IMG/VR virus record: IMGVR_UViG_3300047496_000120
Coordinates: 1 to 34,937 of that record
DNA length: 34,937 nt
Reading direction: 5' to 3' (one strand)
Source: a virus
Shown here: positions 7,178 through 13,486 of the stretch, piece after piece
How the letters are laid out: each line of letters begins with the position of its first letter
Numbering within the stretch: position 1 is the stretch's first letter
Made by a program: the position numbers and the translations under genes
The notes under the pieces: generated by a model
Databases searched by the model: none
Told to the model about the DNA's origin: nothing
What the model saw: the letters and a program-made list of their open reading frames with translations, nothing else

Positions 7178-7513
7178 ATGATTAAATATAGAAAATACTT
7201 TTCATTAGGCAGTATTTCCCCAACAGAAAAACATATACCTAATAAGTTCGAACGATTTGTTATGGAACTTAAAGCAGATTTACGCAATAAACGAGTACAA
7301 TGGTCCAATGAATCACAAACATCCGATGAAGCAGTTAGAAAAGCTAGAGCGGTTCGTCAAGTCATACACGAAATTGATCTATCTATAGATAGGTTGTTAT
7401 GTTTATGTAATGCAGCGTCTCATGAATGTTCTGATGGGATTGCTTGTGGTGATAATCAGAATCCTGGGAAATGTGGGATAGAGTGTGAATGTTATAGAGA
7501 ATGGTATACATAA
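7178..7513 (+). CDS. Small protein with cysteine-rich C terminus, unknown function
   Basis: 111 residues. A basic helical N-terminal part (KFERFVMELKADLRNKRV) is followed by VRQVIHEIDLSIDRLLCLC and a C-terminal tail with seven cysteines including CxC pairs (LCLC, ECEC) and GKCGIEC. AGGGATAAACC precedes the ATG. The cysteine tail suggests metal binding. It is in the same operon as the Cys/His-rich gene at 6885, so this region is enriched for such proteins. Confidence 0.65.
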   Translation: MIKYRKYFSLGSISPTEKHIPNKFERFVMELKADLRNKRVQWSNESQTSDEAVRKARAVRQVIHEIDLSIDRLLCLCNAASHECSDGIACGDNQNPGKCGIECECYREWYT

Positions 7514-7532
7514 ATAATTAATAGGAATACCG

Positions 7533-8054
7533 ATTGAAATAACCACAATTGGAACATTTGAATATCAACGTTCTCTTAAACTATCATATCTAGCTGGCAT
7601 TATTGATAGTAATGGTGGTTTCTATATTCATTGCTATAAATATAAAAATAGAGGAGGCTATAACTTTAGAAATAATATAGAAGTTTCGTCTGCTCATAAT
7701 CCGAATATCATTAAATGGATGTACACACATTTTAATTCATCTTTTTATCGTTCAAAAAGACCAGAAAATCAATTAACTTATTTCAAAAGACCTATAGTTT
7801 ATAAATGGGTTCTAAACGGTAAAAATCTAGATGATGTATGTAATTTCATAGTTCCCTATTTGCATATCAAAAAACAACAGTGTGAAATTATGATTAAGTT
7901 TCGTAATACTTATAACAATGATTTGGTAAAAACAATGAGTAATAAAGAAAAGAAAGAACATGCCGCATCAGTTTATCAAGAGCGCATTAACTATATGAAT
8001 GAACTAAAATTACTTAATAAAGCGAACTATAAGGAACAACCATGCTCAGAATGA
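7533..8054 (+). CDS. Free-standing LAGLIDADG homing endonuclease with non-canonical start
   Basis: 173 residues if translation begins at ATT 7533. The sequence LSYLAGIIDSNGGFYI near residues 17-32 is a clear LAGLIDADG dodecapeptide with the catalytic Asp (IIDSNG). The length and single motif fit the homodimeric I-CreI-like class. The frame is open only from 7518 and has no ATG, GTG or TTG before an ATG at 7719, which would delete the catalytic motif. TAGGAA lies 6 bases upstream of ATT 7533. So either ATT is used, the start is by reinitiation after the gene ending at 7513, or the 5' end has decayed. The gene overlaps the next ORF start by 13 bases. It is not inside another gene, so it acts in trans if active. 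Confidence 0.8.
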   Translation: MEITTIGTFEYQRSLKLSYLAGIIDSNGGFYIHCYKYKNRGGYNFRNNIEVSSAHNPNIIKWMYTHFNSSFYRSKRPENQLTYFKRPIVYKWVLNGKNLDDVCNFIVPYLHIKKQQCEIMIKFRNTYNNDLVKTMSNKEKKEHAASVYQERINYMNELKLLNKANYKEQPCSE

Positions 8055-8371
8055 CTGATGAAGAATTTAATACTACCTTTGATACGTTGCGACTTGCGCT
8101 CAATGGCATTATGAAGCTGCAAAATCTCTTTAAGATGCCACAAAATGAATCGAGTAAGGTAATGGCTCAGATTATGGATTGCGTGATTGCTGATAAAGAA
8201 TTAACGCGTGAGATGGAATCTGCATTAGTTAACATTGAACTTATAACGCCTATGGATATGCATAAGCCGATGGCTTTAGCTGAAGAGCTTATCTTAAAAT
8301 CTATGATTACTTTGATACGTATTAAGACCCAGCATGAAGCAGATGAAGAACCGCCGCTTATTGTATGCTAA
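8042..8371 (+). CDS. Small helical protein, unknown function
   Basis: 109 residues, predicted mostly helical and acidic at both ends (MTDEEFNTTFDTLRLALNG; EADEEPPLIVC). AAGGA precedes ATG 8042 by 6 bases; an internal ATG at 8051 is an alternative. It begins inside the end of the homing endonuclease gene, and its stop overlaps tail to tail with the convergent gene at 8368. It is the last gene of this rightward operon. No family recognised. Confidence 0.62.
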   Translation: MLRMTDEEFNTTFDTLRLALNGIMKLQNLFKMPQNESSKVMAQIMDCVIADKELTREMESALVNIELITPMDMHKPMALAEELILKSMITLIRIKTQHEADEEPPLIVC

Positions 8372-8877
8372 TCTTTCTTCTTCATCTCTTTAGCTTTGGC
8401 TTGGTAATCTAAGAACATTTGATAGCCAAGTGATGAAGCATCCTCTTTATCTTGTTGTGCTTTTAGTTCTGCATGATACTTATTAGCTTCTGCCCATTGT
8501 GTATCATAGAGGTGATGTACATGCTTTAAAGCATTTTCTCGCATACCATACTTTTGGAATACCATACCGTTTGCTCTATTTTGAGCTAATCTCAGTATCG
8601 TAGTCTCGAGAGCATCTTTAATAATCTCATGTGTTTCTGCCCATCTATATAAAACCTGTGGCTTTATACCAAATGATAAACAAAAACCCTCAAGCCGAAT
8701 CGATTCTGGATCTTTTGACCATGTTACCAATGCGCTCGCTATTTTCTCTAGAATTGCAGGTGTAACTGGCCGCATTTGGAAATCATTTATATCACGATAT
8801 TGTTCAATCACGCAATGCTTGGGATCTATTGACGATGTGCTATTATTGGTAGACTCAATAACTTTTTTTTTGCTCAT
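8368..8877 (-). CDS. Putative terminase small subunit
   Basis: 169 residues. The middle contains a DNA-binding helix-turn-helix segment, LEGFCLSFGIKPQVLYRWAE (about residues 63-82), then a long helix (IIKDALETTILRLAQNRANG), then MVFQKYGM and HHLYDTQWAEANKYH, a pattern I associate with small terminase subunits of podo- and siphoviruses. Such proteins recognise the packaging site and recruit the large subunit. The ATG overlaps the stop of the upstream RusA-like gene (ATGA). It lies about 3.5 kb from the large terminase, an unusual separation. A general HTH regulator is the alternative. Confidence 0.52.
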   Translation of the reverse strand: MSKKKVIESTNNSTSSIDPKHCVIEQYRDINDFQMRPVTPAILEKIASALVTWSKDPESIRLEGFCLSFGIKPQVLYRWAETHEIIKDALETTILRLAQNRANGMVFQKYGMRENALKHVHHLYDTQWAEANKYHAELKAQQDKEDASSLGYQMFLDYQAKAKEMKKKD

Positions 8878-9386
8878 TTGTCAATTTCGTAGATTGATAG
8901 TTCAGTTCTTGGATCATTCGAATATAACTTAAAGGCTCGGCAAGATGCTATTAATGCATCATCACTAAATAGTATATCGGTTGCTACATCTTCTACAAAC
9001 TTAATCATGTTAGAAAGATCGGGTTTCTTGCTATGTATGGTATGTTCGGCTGCGAGCCTGCGTGTTTTAGATAAAGATTTAGCTATGGGCATATAGAAAA
9101 CCAACTCCATATGTAAGGGACCATCAAACTGCCATGAATGATTATGTTGTGCTTTAAGTTCAATAGCTTTAGCAAAGCGTAAGCTCTTTTGTGAATCATA
9201 CACAACAGTACCTGAAAAACGTGGTCGAGCTAAAGGTACAGGTATACCGGTTAAAACATAATGTCCATAACGTTTAGTGGTGAACTTAACAAGAAATTCT
9301 TCGGGAGAAAAGTCTTTGATAGTTTTGCCATAGCCTAATGAAGCGCCATGAGAATCTATTTTTCCAAAAATCGGTTGATTATTCAT
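8874..9386 (-). CDS. rusA: RusA-like Holliday junction resolvase
   Basis: 170 residues from the ATG at 9386. The pattern GIPVPLARPRFSGTVVYDSQ, KAIELKAQ, then HSKKPDLSNMIKFVEDVATD and LFSDDALIASCRAFKL matches the RusA family, dimeric nucleases that resolve branched DNA before packaging. The family usually has DxDN at the first acidic pair; here it is DLSN, so one carboxylate is replaced by Ser, while the later DD pair and the lysines are kept. The frame is open upstream to an ATG at 9581, but the extra 65 residues look non-coding and span two hairpins. It is followed by the putative small terminase with an ATGA overlap. Confidence 0.82.
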   Translation of the reverse strand: MNNQPIFGKIDSHGASLGYGKTIKDFSPEEFLVKFTTKRYGHYVLTGIPVPLARPRFSGTVVYDSQKSLRFAKAIELKAQHNHSWQFDGPLHMELVFYMPIAKSLSKTRRLAAEHTIHSKKPDLSNMIKFVEDVATDILFSDDALIASCRAFKLYSNDPRTELSIYEIDK

Positions 9387-9729
9387 AGGAATCTCTTTTT
9401 TTGGCTTATTATCTACATTGGATAATCTTAAAGGGACTGGGAAGATCTCGCCCCTAAAGGGCTTCATTCTACAAAAAGCAGATATACACATTGAACATAT
9501 CCCCTTATTTATTATGGGCCCAAATGGAGATTGGCATAACCATTGGGCCCCACGCCCGATATCAACGTATCGGAAATGCATCGCTAGTCATTCTTAGAAT
9601 ACCTGAAACAATAAAGAGTTGTAACCACGAAATGCGCATTGCATTTGCTTACTTGAATCTTTCATAAGAGAGAACAAATAACCACTTCCCATTTGTAGAT
9701 ATTTCAGTTGTCGACAGATTGTCGGCAGC
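9387..9729. other. Intergenic region with two adjacent hairpins
   Basis: About 340 bases without a convincing gene, between the resolvase and the winged-helix protein. GGGCCCAAATGG (9516-9527) pairs with CCATTGGGCCC (9540-9550) with one bulged base and a 12-base loop. Next to it CCGATA (9556-9561) pairs with TATCGG (9568-9573). A palindrome AATGCGCATT is at 9631-9640. Neither hairpin has a U-tract, so they are not standard terminators. Their place next to a candidate initiator gene leaves an origin or processing site open. Confidence 0.45.
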
Positions 9730-11106
9730 TCAGTTACCTACAACTGATTGAAGTGCTTGTAAACGATATTCAGCATTCTTAAGTTCTTCTTGCTTGTTAA
9801 GCTCCATATCCTCTAGCGTAATAGGCATGAAAATCCTCTCAGATCGAAGAAAACCATCCATGCCCATTAACTGCATCATTTTTAATCTGCTTGCAGCGTA
9901 GGTGGAATTTTGTCGTTTTATGCAGTTTTGTTCTAATTCGTGAGTAATCTCTGTTGGCGAGGGGAAATCTTCCCTACAAATGGGATAATATCTTTTGAAA
10001 TGCGCTTGTGTCTTATCATCGCTCCATCCATATTCTTTCTGGTAGACTCCATCAAGGTCTCTTCGCATCTTAGCGTTTTGTTGAAACTGTTGTTGTAAGC
10101 GATTCTCTTCTTCATTGTTACTTGCTTTGGATTGCTTGCTTGCTTCGTTAATAGCCGGAGGAGCAACAAGCATTGGGTTGTCAGGCATATTATATTTTGT
10201 AGCAAGCACCGCAACAATCAAGTTATTAACTTGTAAGTTGTGTTCGCGACAATAATCGTAACAAAGCTTAGTCATGTAAAGAAATGGCTCTTTTATATTT
10301 TTGCGAGCAAGCAATGTTTGGTAGCCATAATCTATAGCCGCATCGGGAAAGCACATTAACTTTATCTGTCCCCATCTGGTCAAATGAAGTTTGCTGCAGT
10401 TTAAAATGGATTGTTTAATCGGGTTATCGTTCATTATATTTCCTTTTTTAGGGAATGATTCGCTCGTATGGGTGTTTGTTTGCTCGCTTGCTTCGCTTTT
10501 AAAACTAAAGAGGCTTAAGAATTGCTCTTCTGAGAGCAATGGCATCGTTCGGGGGATGATATCCTTCTCGCTAAAGGCTATTTTCTTGGCGATCGATGAA
10601 TCGAAATGGTTTTCGGTTGAGAAAAAGTCTCTTTGATCTGTATTATTAATATTTAATAGTAGCTCACAATCTTCTTTGGCAATTATGTGTCTTTCAAAAT
10701 CATTAAGTTTTCTATTTGGATACAAAAACCATAGTGGAATGAATGCCAGGGCAGGCAATATATGAGCAAGCTTATTACGGATATCTACTTCCCTCAAAGC
10801 AGAATCAACAGAATATATAAGAGTTTCCATATATCTAAAATGGGTATAAAGCAGTTCAAGTTCTATAAGTTCATCTATTTTTCTTTTTATTGTGGAACTA
10901 GATATACCCAATTGCTTTGCTAACCATTCGTGACTGGGAGCAATTTTTAAGTATAAATTGTCCATAGAACAGATTAGGTTATATAGTCTAATAGAAATAT
11001 CATCTAATGTATCTAAGTTATCTGCGATCTTTTTCCAAGATAGTTTATTTTTTCTTGGAATCTTTTCTTGACGGGCGAGTTTTTTTATGTTACTATTCAT
11101 ATACAT
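9730..11106 (-). CDS. Winged-helix DNA-binding protein, candidate replication initiator
   Basis: 458 residues. Residues ~40-88 contain a winged-helix segment (HEWLAKQLGISSSTIKRKID followed by ELIELELLYTH), like the N-terminal domain of phage and plasmid replication proteins. Residues ~105-127 are hydrophobic (HILPALAFIPLWFLY). The C-terminal half contains a helical block (YGYQTLLARKNIKEPFLYMT) and a charged, glutamine-rich linker. I see no Walker motifs, so it is not a helicase loader ATPase. With no other replication gene in the genome, an origin-binding initiator is the best reading. It lies downstream of HTH regulator 2 and behind a structured leader. Confidence 0.5.
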   Translation of the reverse strand: MYMNSNIKKLARQEKIPRKNKLSWKKIADNLDTLDDISIRLYNLICSMDNLYLKIAPSHEWLAKQLGISSSTIKRKIDELIELELLYTHFRYMETLIYSVDSALREVDIRNKLAHILPALAFIPLWFLYPNRKLNDFERHIIAKEDCELLLNINNTDQRDFFSTENHFDSSIAKKIAFSEKDIIPRTMPLLSEEQFLSLFSFKSEASEQTNTHTSESFPKKGNIMNDNPIKQSILNCSKLHLTRWGQIKLMCFPDAAIDYGYQTLLARKNIKEPFLYMTKLCYDYCREHNLQVNNLIVAVLATKYNMPDNPMLVAPPAINEASKQSKASNNEEENRLQQQFQQNAKMRRDLDGVYQKEYGWSDDKTQAHFKRYYPICREDFPSPTEITHELEQNCIKRQNSTYAASRLKMMQLMGMDGFLRSERIFMPITLEDMELNKQEELKNAEYRLQALQSVVGN

Positions 11107-11311
11107 TTTTCGTGTTAGTGGTCAAAGAATCCCGGAAAAGAATGCTTTGGCCTTTTTTTTTATTTAATTTCAAATAATCCAAGTTTACTGCATTTAGCAA
11201 TAAATGCAAAACAAATGTGTTCCATGTGTTTCATTACATGTGGTTTACTATTATCCCCTGCGGTTTGATTCATTACCTTAACGCAGGGGAATTTTATTAA
11301 GAAACCATTTC
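11107..11311. promoter_or_regulatory. Structured intergenic leader with four hairpins
   Basis: Four inverted repeats lie in about 180 bases. GGTCAAAG (11120-11127) pairs with CTTTGGCC (11145-11152) with one G-T pair and is followed on the plus strand by nine T. TGCATTTA (11189-11196) and TAAATGCA (11201-11208) flank a GCAA loop. CATGT (11223-11227) and ACATG (11236-11240) form a weak stem. TCCCCTGCG (11254-11262) pairs perfectly with CGCAGGGGA (11282-11290), followed by ATTTTATT on the plus strand. On the minus strand this is the leader of the candidate initiator gene. It could be an attenuator, a pair of terminators for an antisense RNA, or an origin. Confidence 0.5.
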
Positions 11312-11536
11312 CTATTTAGTGTTTTCATCGATCTTATCTGCATTCTGGGTAATAAAGTTATTCAGCTTGCAGATAAGAGTAAAGCTTGTCGTATCATTTC
11401 CCTGAATAAACTTCTGTAACGCCTGTCGGTTTATACCAATCATTCTGCTGTAGTGGGCATATGACATCGGACTCTTCAGAATTATCTTTATTATTTGGGT
11501 GCGCATTTCATTTTGATTTAACAATAAGTCGTTCAT
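11312..11536 (-). CDS. Helix-turn-helix (Cro/XRE-like) regulator 2
   Basis: 74 residues. SYAHYSRMIGINRQALQKFI has the helix-turn-helix pattern, and the surrounding sequence resembles regulator 1 (6536-6736), including an N-terminal helix (TQIIKIILKSP against DRVLTILKNKP). AAGGAAAACACA precedes the ATG at 11536. It is divergent from the rightward operon starting at 11659, with overlapping promoters between them, so it likely regulates that switch and possibly the initiator gene downstream. Confidence 0.75.
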   Translation of the reverse strand: MNDLLLNQNEMRTQIIKIILKSPMSYAHYSRMIGINRQALQKFIQGNDTTSFTLICKLNNFITQNADKIDENTK

Positions 11537-11566
11537 TGTGTTTTCCTTGGTTATTAATGTATTAAT

Positions 11567-11595
11567 ATAATATCATATGATTAAATTATAATCAA
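11567..11595 (-). promoter_or_regulatory. Putative leftward promoter of HTH regulator 2
   Basis: On the minus strand, TTGATT (11590-11595), a 17-base spacer and TATTAT (11567-11572). Its -35 box abuts that of the rightward promoter, so the two cannot easily be occupied together. A perfect 10-base palindrome ATCATATGAT lies inside the spacer and is a candidate operator. Confidence 0.45.
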
Positions 11596-11624
11596 TTGAC
11601 ATGTTATGATATATATTGTATTAT
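11596..11624 (+). promoter_or_regulatory. Putative rightward promoter of the recombination operon
   Basis: TTGACA (11596-11601, perfect -35), a 17-base spacer and TATTAT (11619-11624), 34 bases before the ATG at 11659. It is followed by TTATATTGAT and ATGAAAACA, the same sequences found downstream of the promoter at 6821. Confidence 0.6.
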
Positions 11625-11658
11625 ATTGATATGAAAACAGTTTTACCTAGGGAGTGAA

Positions 11659-11898
11659 ATGCATATCGAAACATTTATCGTTAAAGAAGAATTGTTGGAT
11701 AATCTTACCAAGGTTATTGTTCGAGCTGAGCAATTGGATCTCATGAAAGATACATTTATGCGCTTGCATGCTCCCAATGAAACGGGATTATCTGCAAAGG
11801 CAGAATGTTTTGAAACAATCGATAATCTGTTGAAATCGATTCGTACGTTTGAAGATTCATTATGGAAATATATAAATATTATCGAGGAGAACAGATGA
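11659..11898 (+). CDS. Small helical protein, unknown function
   Basis: 79 residues, charged and predicted helical (LLDNLTKVIVRAEQLDLMKD; FETIDNLLKSIRTFEDSLW). GGGAGTGAA precedes the ATG. The stop overlaps the next start as ATGA, so it is translationally coupled to the 127-residue protein. First gene of the operon that also encodes the ERF protein. No family recognised. Confidence 0.68.
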   Translation: MHIETFIVKEELLDNLTKVIVRAEQLDLMKDTFMRLHAPNETGLSAKAECFETIDNLLKSIRTFEDSLWKYINIIEENR

Positions 11899-12278
11899 TT
11901 AACCAATCATACAAGTTTGTAGTGGCATCATTATTTCAATCGCTGGCAACTCATCTGGGCGTTATGCAAAACATGATTGCCGGAAAGATGGAATTTACGG
12001 AAGAATCTGGGCTTCATGAAGTACTGCAAGTAATGAAATATTATATTACCTGTGAAGTATTTAAAGATCATGTACAGCTCACGTCCATTACCGAGAAAGA
12101 ATTCTCTGATCATAATCCGGTTGAGAAGTTGTTATCTGATGGCAAAAAGGTCTATGATGAATTTCATGCGCAGTTTAAAGAAAAAAGCCCTGAAAAGTAT
12201 GAAGAGTTCATAGCAGATGCCCGTAAGGCACATGAAATAGCCCTTAATTTGTACGATACGCTTTCAGTAAAGAGCTAA
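11895..12278 (+). CDS. 127-residue helical protein, paralogue of 6084-6467
   Basis: The frame is open from an ATG at 11862, but ATG 11895 has GAGGAGAACAG directly upstream and overlaps the previous stop (ATGA). This start gives 127 residues, matching its paralogue in length and end-to-end alignment (NQSYKFVVASLFQSL; YDTLSVKS). Predicted all-helical, with a conserved aromatic segment in the middle (VMKYYITCEVF against VCELYYILLPF). Function unknown. Confidence 0.78.
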   Translation: MINQSYKFVVASLFQSLATHLGVMQNMIAGKMEFTEESGLHEVLQVMKYYITCEVFKDHVQLTSITEKEFSDHNPVEKLLSDGKKVYDEFHAQFKEKSPEKYEEFIADARKAHEIALNLYDTLSVKS

Positions 12279-12289
12279 TAAGGAATTAA

Positions 12290-12409
12290 ATGACCCAATC
12301 AAATGATGCATCTGCAAAAATAGCCTTTATTAAGTCATTTGTTGCCGCACAGAGTGAATTTAAAATAGTTGGCAAAGAACAAGAAGGACGCTTTAGATAT
12401 GCCAATTAG
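12290..12409 (+). CDS. 39-residue ORF, possible remnant of a recombination gene
   Basis: MTQSNDASAKIAFIKSFVAA begins the ORF, with AAGGAATTAA before the ATG. The C-terminal part (AAQSEFKIVGKEQEGRFRYAN) resembles the N-terminal segment of ERF-family proteins, where an Ala-Gln-rich helix leads into a YANL-like motif, as in the intact ERF protein just downstream. In-frame codons continue past the TAG for ten more residues (EVRALDQALS) to a TGA. It may be a decayed duplicate or a true small gene. Confidence 0.42.
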   Translation: MTQSNDASAKIAFIKSFVAAQSEFKIVGKEQEGRFRYAN

Positions 12410-12506
12410 GAGGTTCGAGCCCTCGATCAAGCATTATCCTGATCAAACAATTATTCAAGATGAAAAAATGATCTGTACCTTTTACAAATTCATAGAGAAA
12501 AAATAA
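12399..12506 (+). CDS. 35-residue ORF abutting the ERF gene
   Basis: MPIRRFEPSIKHYPDQTIIQ starts the ORF; it overlaps the preceding ORF and its stop directly abuts the ERF start (TAAATG). AAGGA lies about 10 bases upstream of the start, which is long but usable. The exact junction with the next gene suggests translational coupling. No function recognised. Confidence 0.4.
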   Translation: MPIRRFEPSIKHYPDQTIIQDEKMICTFYKFIEKK

Positions 12507-13190
12507 ATGGAAGACCTTAAAATACCTGATTTATATTTAAATAGTTTATTTTCACATTCTGAAAAACGAGGAAATCTTTTTAAGGCTCTTGCCCTTGCTC
12601 AATTAACTATGGAAGAAGCACAAAAAGAGTCCTCAAACTTTAGAAATAAATTTGCTAATTTAGCGGAAATAATACGCTCCACGCGCCCCTATCTTAATAA
12701 ACAGGGTCTTTCTGTTGTTCAAGAGGTGGTACGCATTAATGGTGATCCCGGTTATCTAATAACCACCCTTGGACATGAAAGTGATGAATGGATGCGTTCT
12801 ATATTTTGTCTTATACCTACTGATAATCCCAATTTACAACATGCAGAAGCAGGTGGTGTAACTTATTGGCGAAGATTTTGTTATTCATCTCTTATTGGTG
12901 CTATTTGTGATGAAGATACTGATGGCCAAGTTAAAAATAATGATAATAAAAAGAAATATAATCAAAAAGAAGAGCCAAAAATAGATCTTATTCCTCAATA
13001 TATAAAACATAATTCATCAAAAATAACCAAGGTGATGGTAGATATTCTTGAAAAAGAACTCCAAACTTGGGAAGGCCCTGAGGAAGTACGTAAACAGATT
13101 TATAATAACTTTGAAATCAAATCATTTGCTGATTGCAGTGAAAAACAATATAATGCCATTATTGATCTATTTGAGGAGTGGAAAAAATGA
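12507..13190 (+). CDS. erf: ERF-family single-strand annealing recombinase
   Basis: 227 residues. The N-terminal two thirds match the ERF pattern: ALALAQLTMEEAQKESSN, FRNKFANLAEIIRSTRPYLN, KQGLSVVQEVV, LITTLGHESDEWMRS, and then GGVTYWRRFCYSSLIGAICD with the acidic DEDTDG. P22 Erf and relatives form rings on single-stranded DNA and promote annealing, used for genome circularisation and recombination-dependent replication. The C-terminal part (after a lysine-rich linker near 150) is family-variable. It shares the genome with a RusA-like resolvase, a sensible pair. Confidence 0.87.
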   Translation: MEDLKIPDLYLNSLFSHSEKRGNLFKALALAQLTMEEAQKESSNFRNKFANLAEIIRSTRPYLNKQGLSVVQEVVRINGDPGYLITTLGHESDEWMRSIFCLIPTDNPNLQHAEAGGVTYWRRFCYSSLIGAICDEDTDGQVKNNDNKKKYNQKEEPKIDLIPQYIKHNSSKITKVMVDILEKELQTWEGPEEVRKQIYNNFEIKSFADCSEKQYNAIIDLFEEWKK

Positions 13191-13205
13191 AAATAAGGAA
13201 TTAAT

Positions 13206-13486
13206 ATGTCTTATATGAATGCAGAAATCTCCTATAAACACAGCTTTATATATCAATATTTTTTTGAAGGAAATAAGGGAAGTGAGCGTCATGCCCTCCA
13301 AACTATAAACTCAAAAATATTACTTAAATTCTTTGAAAATCGAACTATACAGGCCCATTTATAGAAAGCCATATTAAAGAGCTTATTGCTGCTGAATCAG
13401 ATCAATTCTTCAAAACAGAAAAGTTCCAAATTATTCTAGGAATGCTTTCTGAACAATGTAATGCTTCTGATAATGATTACGATTAA
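13206..13486 (+). pseudogene. Small gene with apparent single-base frameshift
   Basis: ATG 13206 opens MSYMNAEISYKHSFIYQYFF and reaches a TAG at 13362-13364 (52 residues). From 13337 the -1 frame continues as SNYTGPFIESHIKELIAAE to QCNASDNDYD and a stop at 13484-13486. Adding one adenine to the A4 run near 13336-13339 would join the halves smoothly (FFEKSNYTGPFIES), giving about 93 residues. AAGGAATTAAT precedes the start. This is either a true indel, a programmed shift without a canonical slippery site, or a sequencing error. It ends convergently with the last fibre gene. Function unknown. Confidence 0.6.

Noticed and set aside
9387-9581. N-terminal extension of the RusA-like protein to 9581
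   Set aside because: The extra 65 residues do not match the family, span two hairpins and have no ribosome-binding site.
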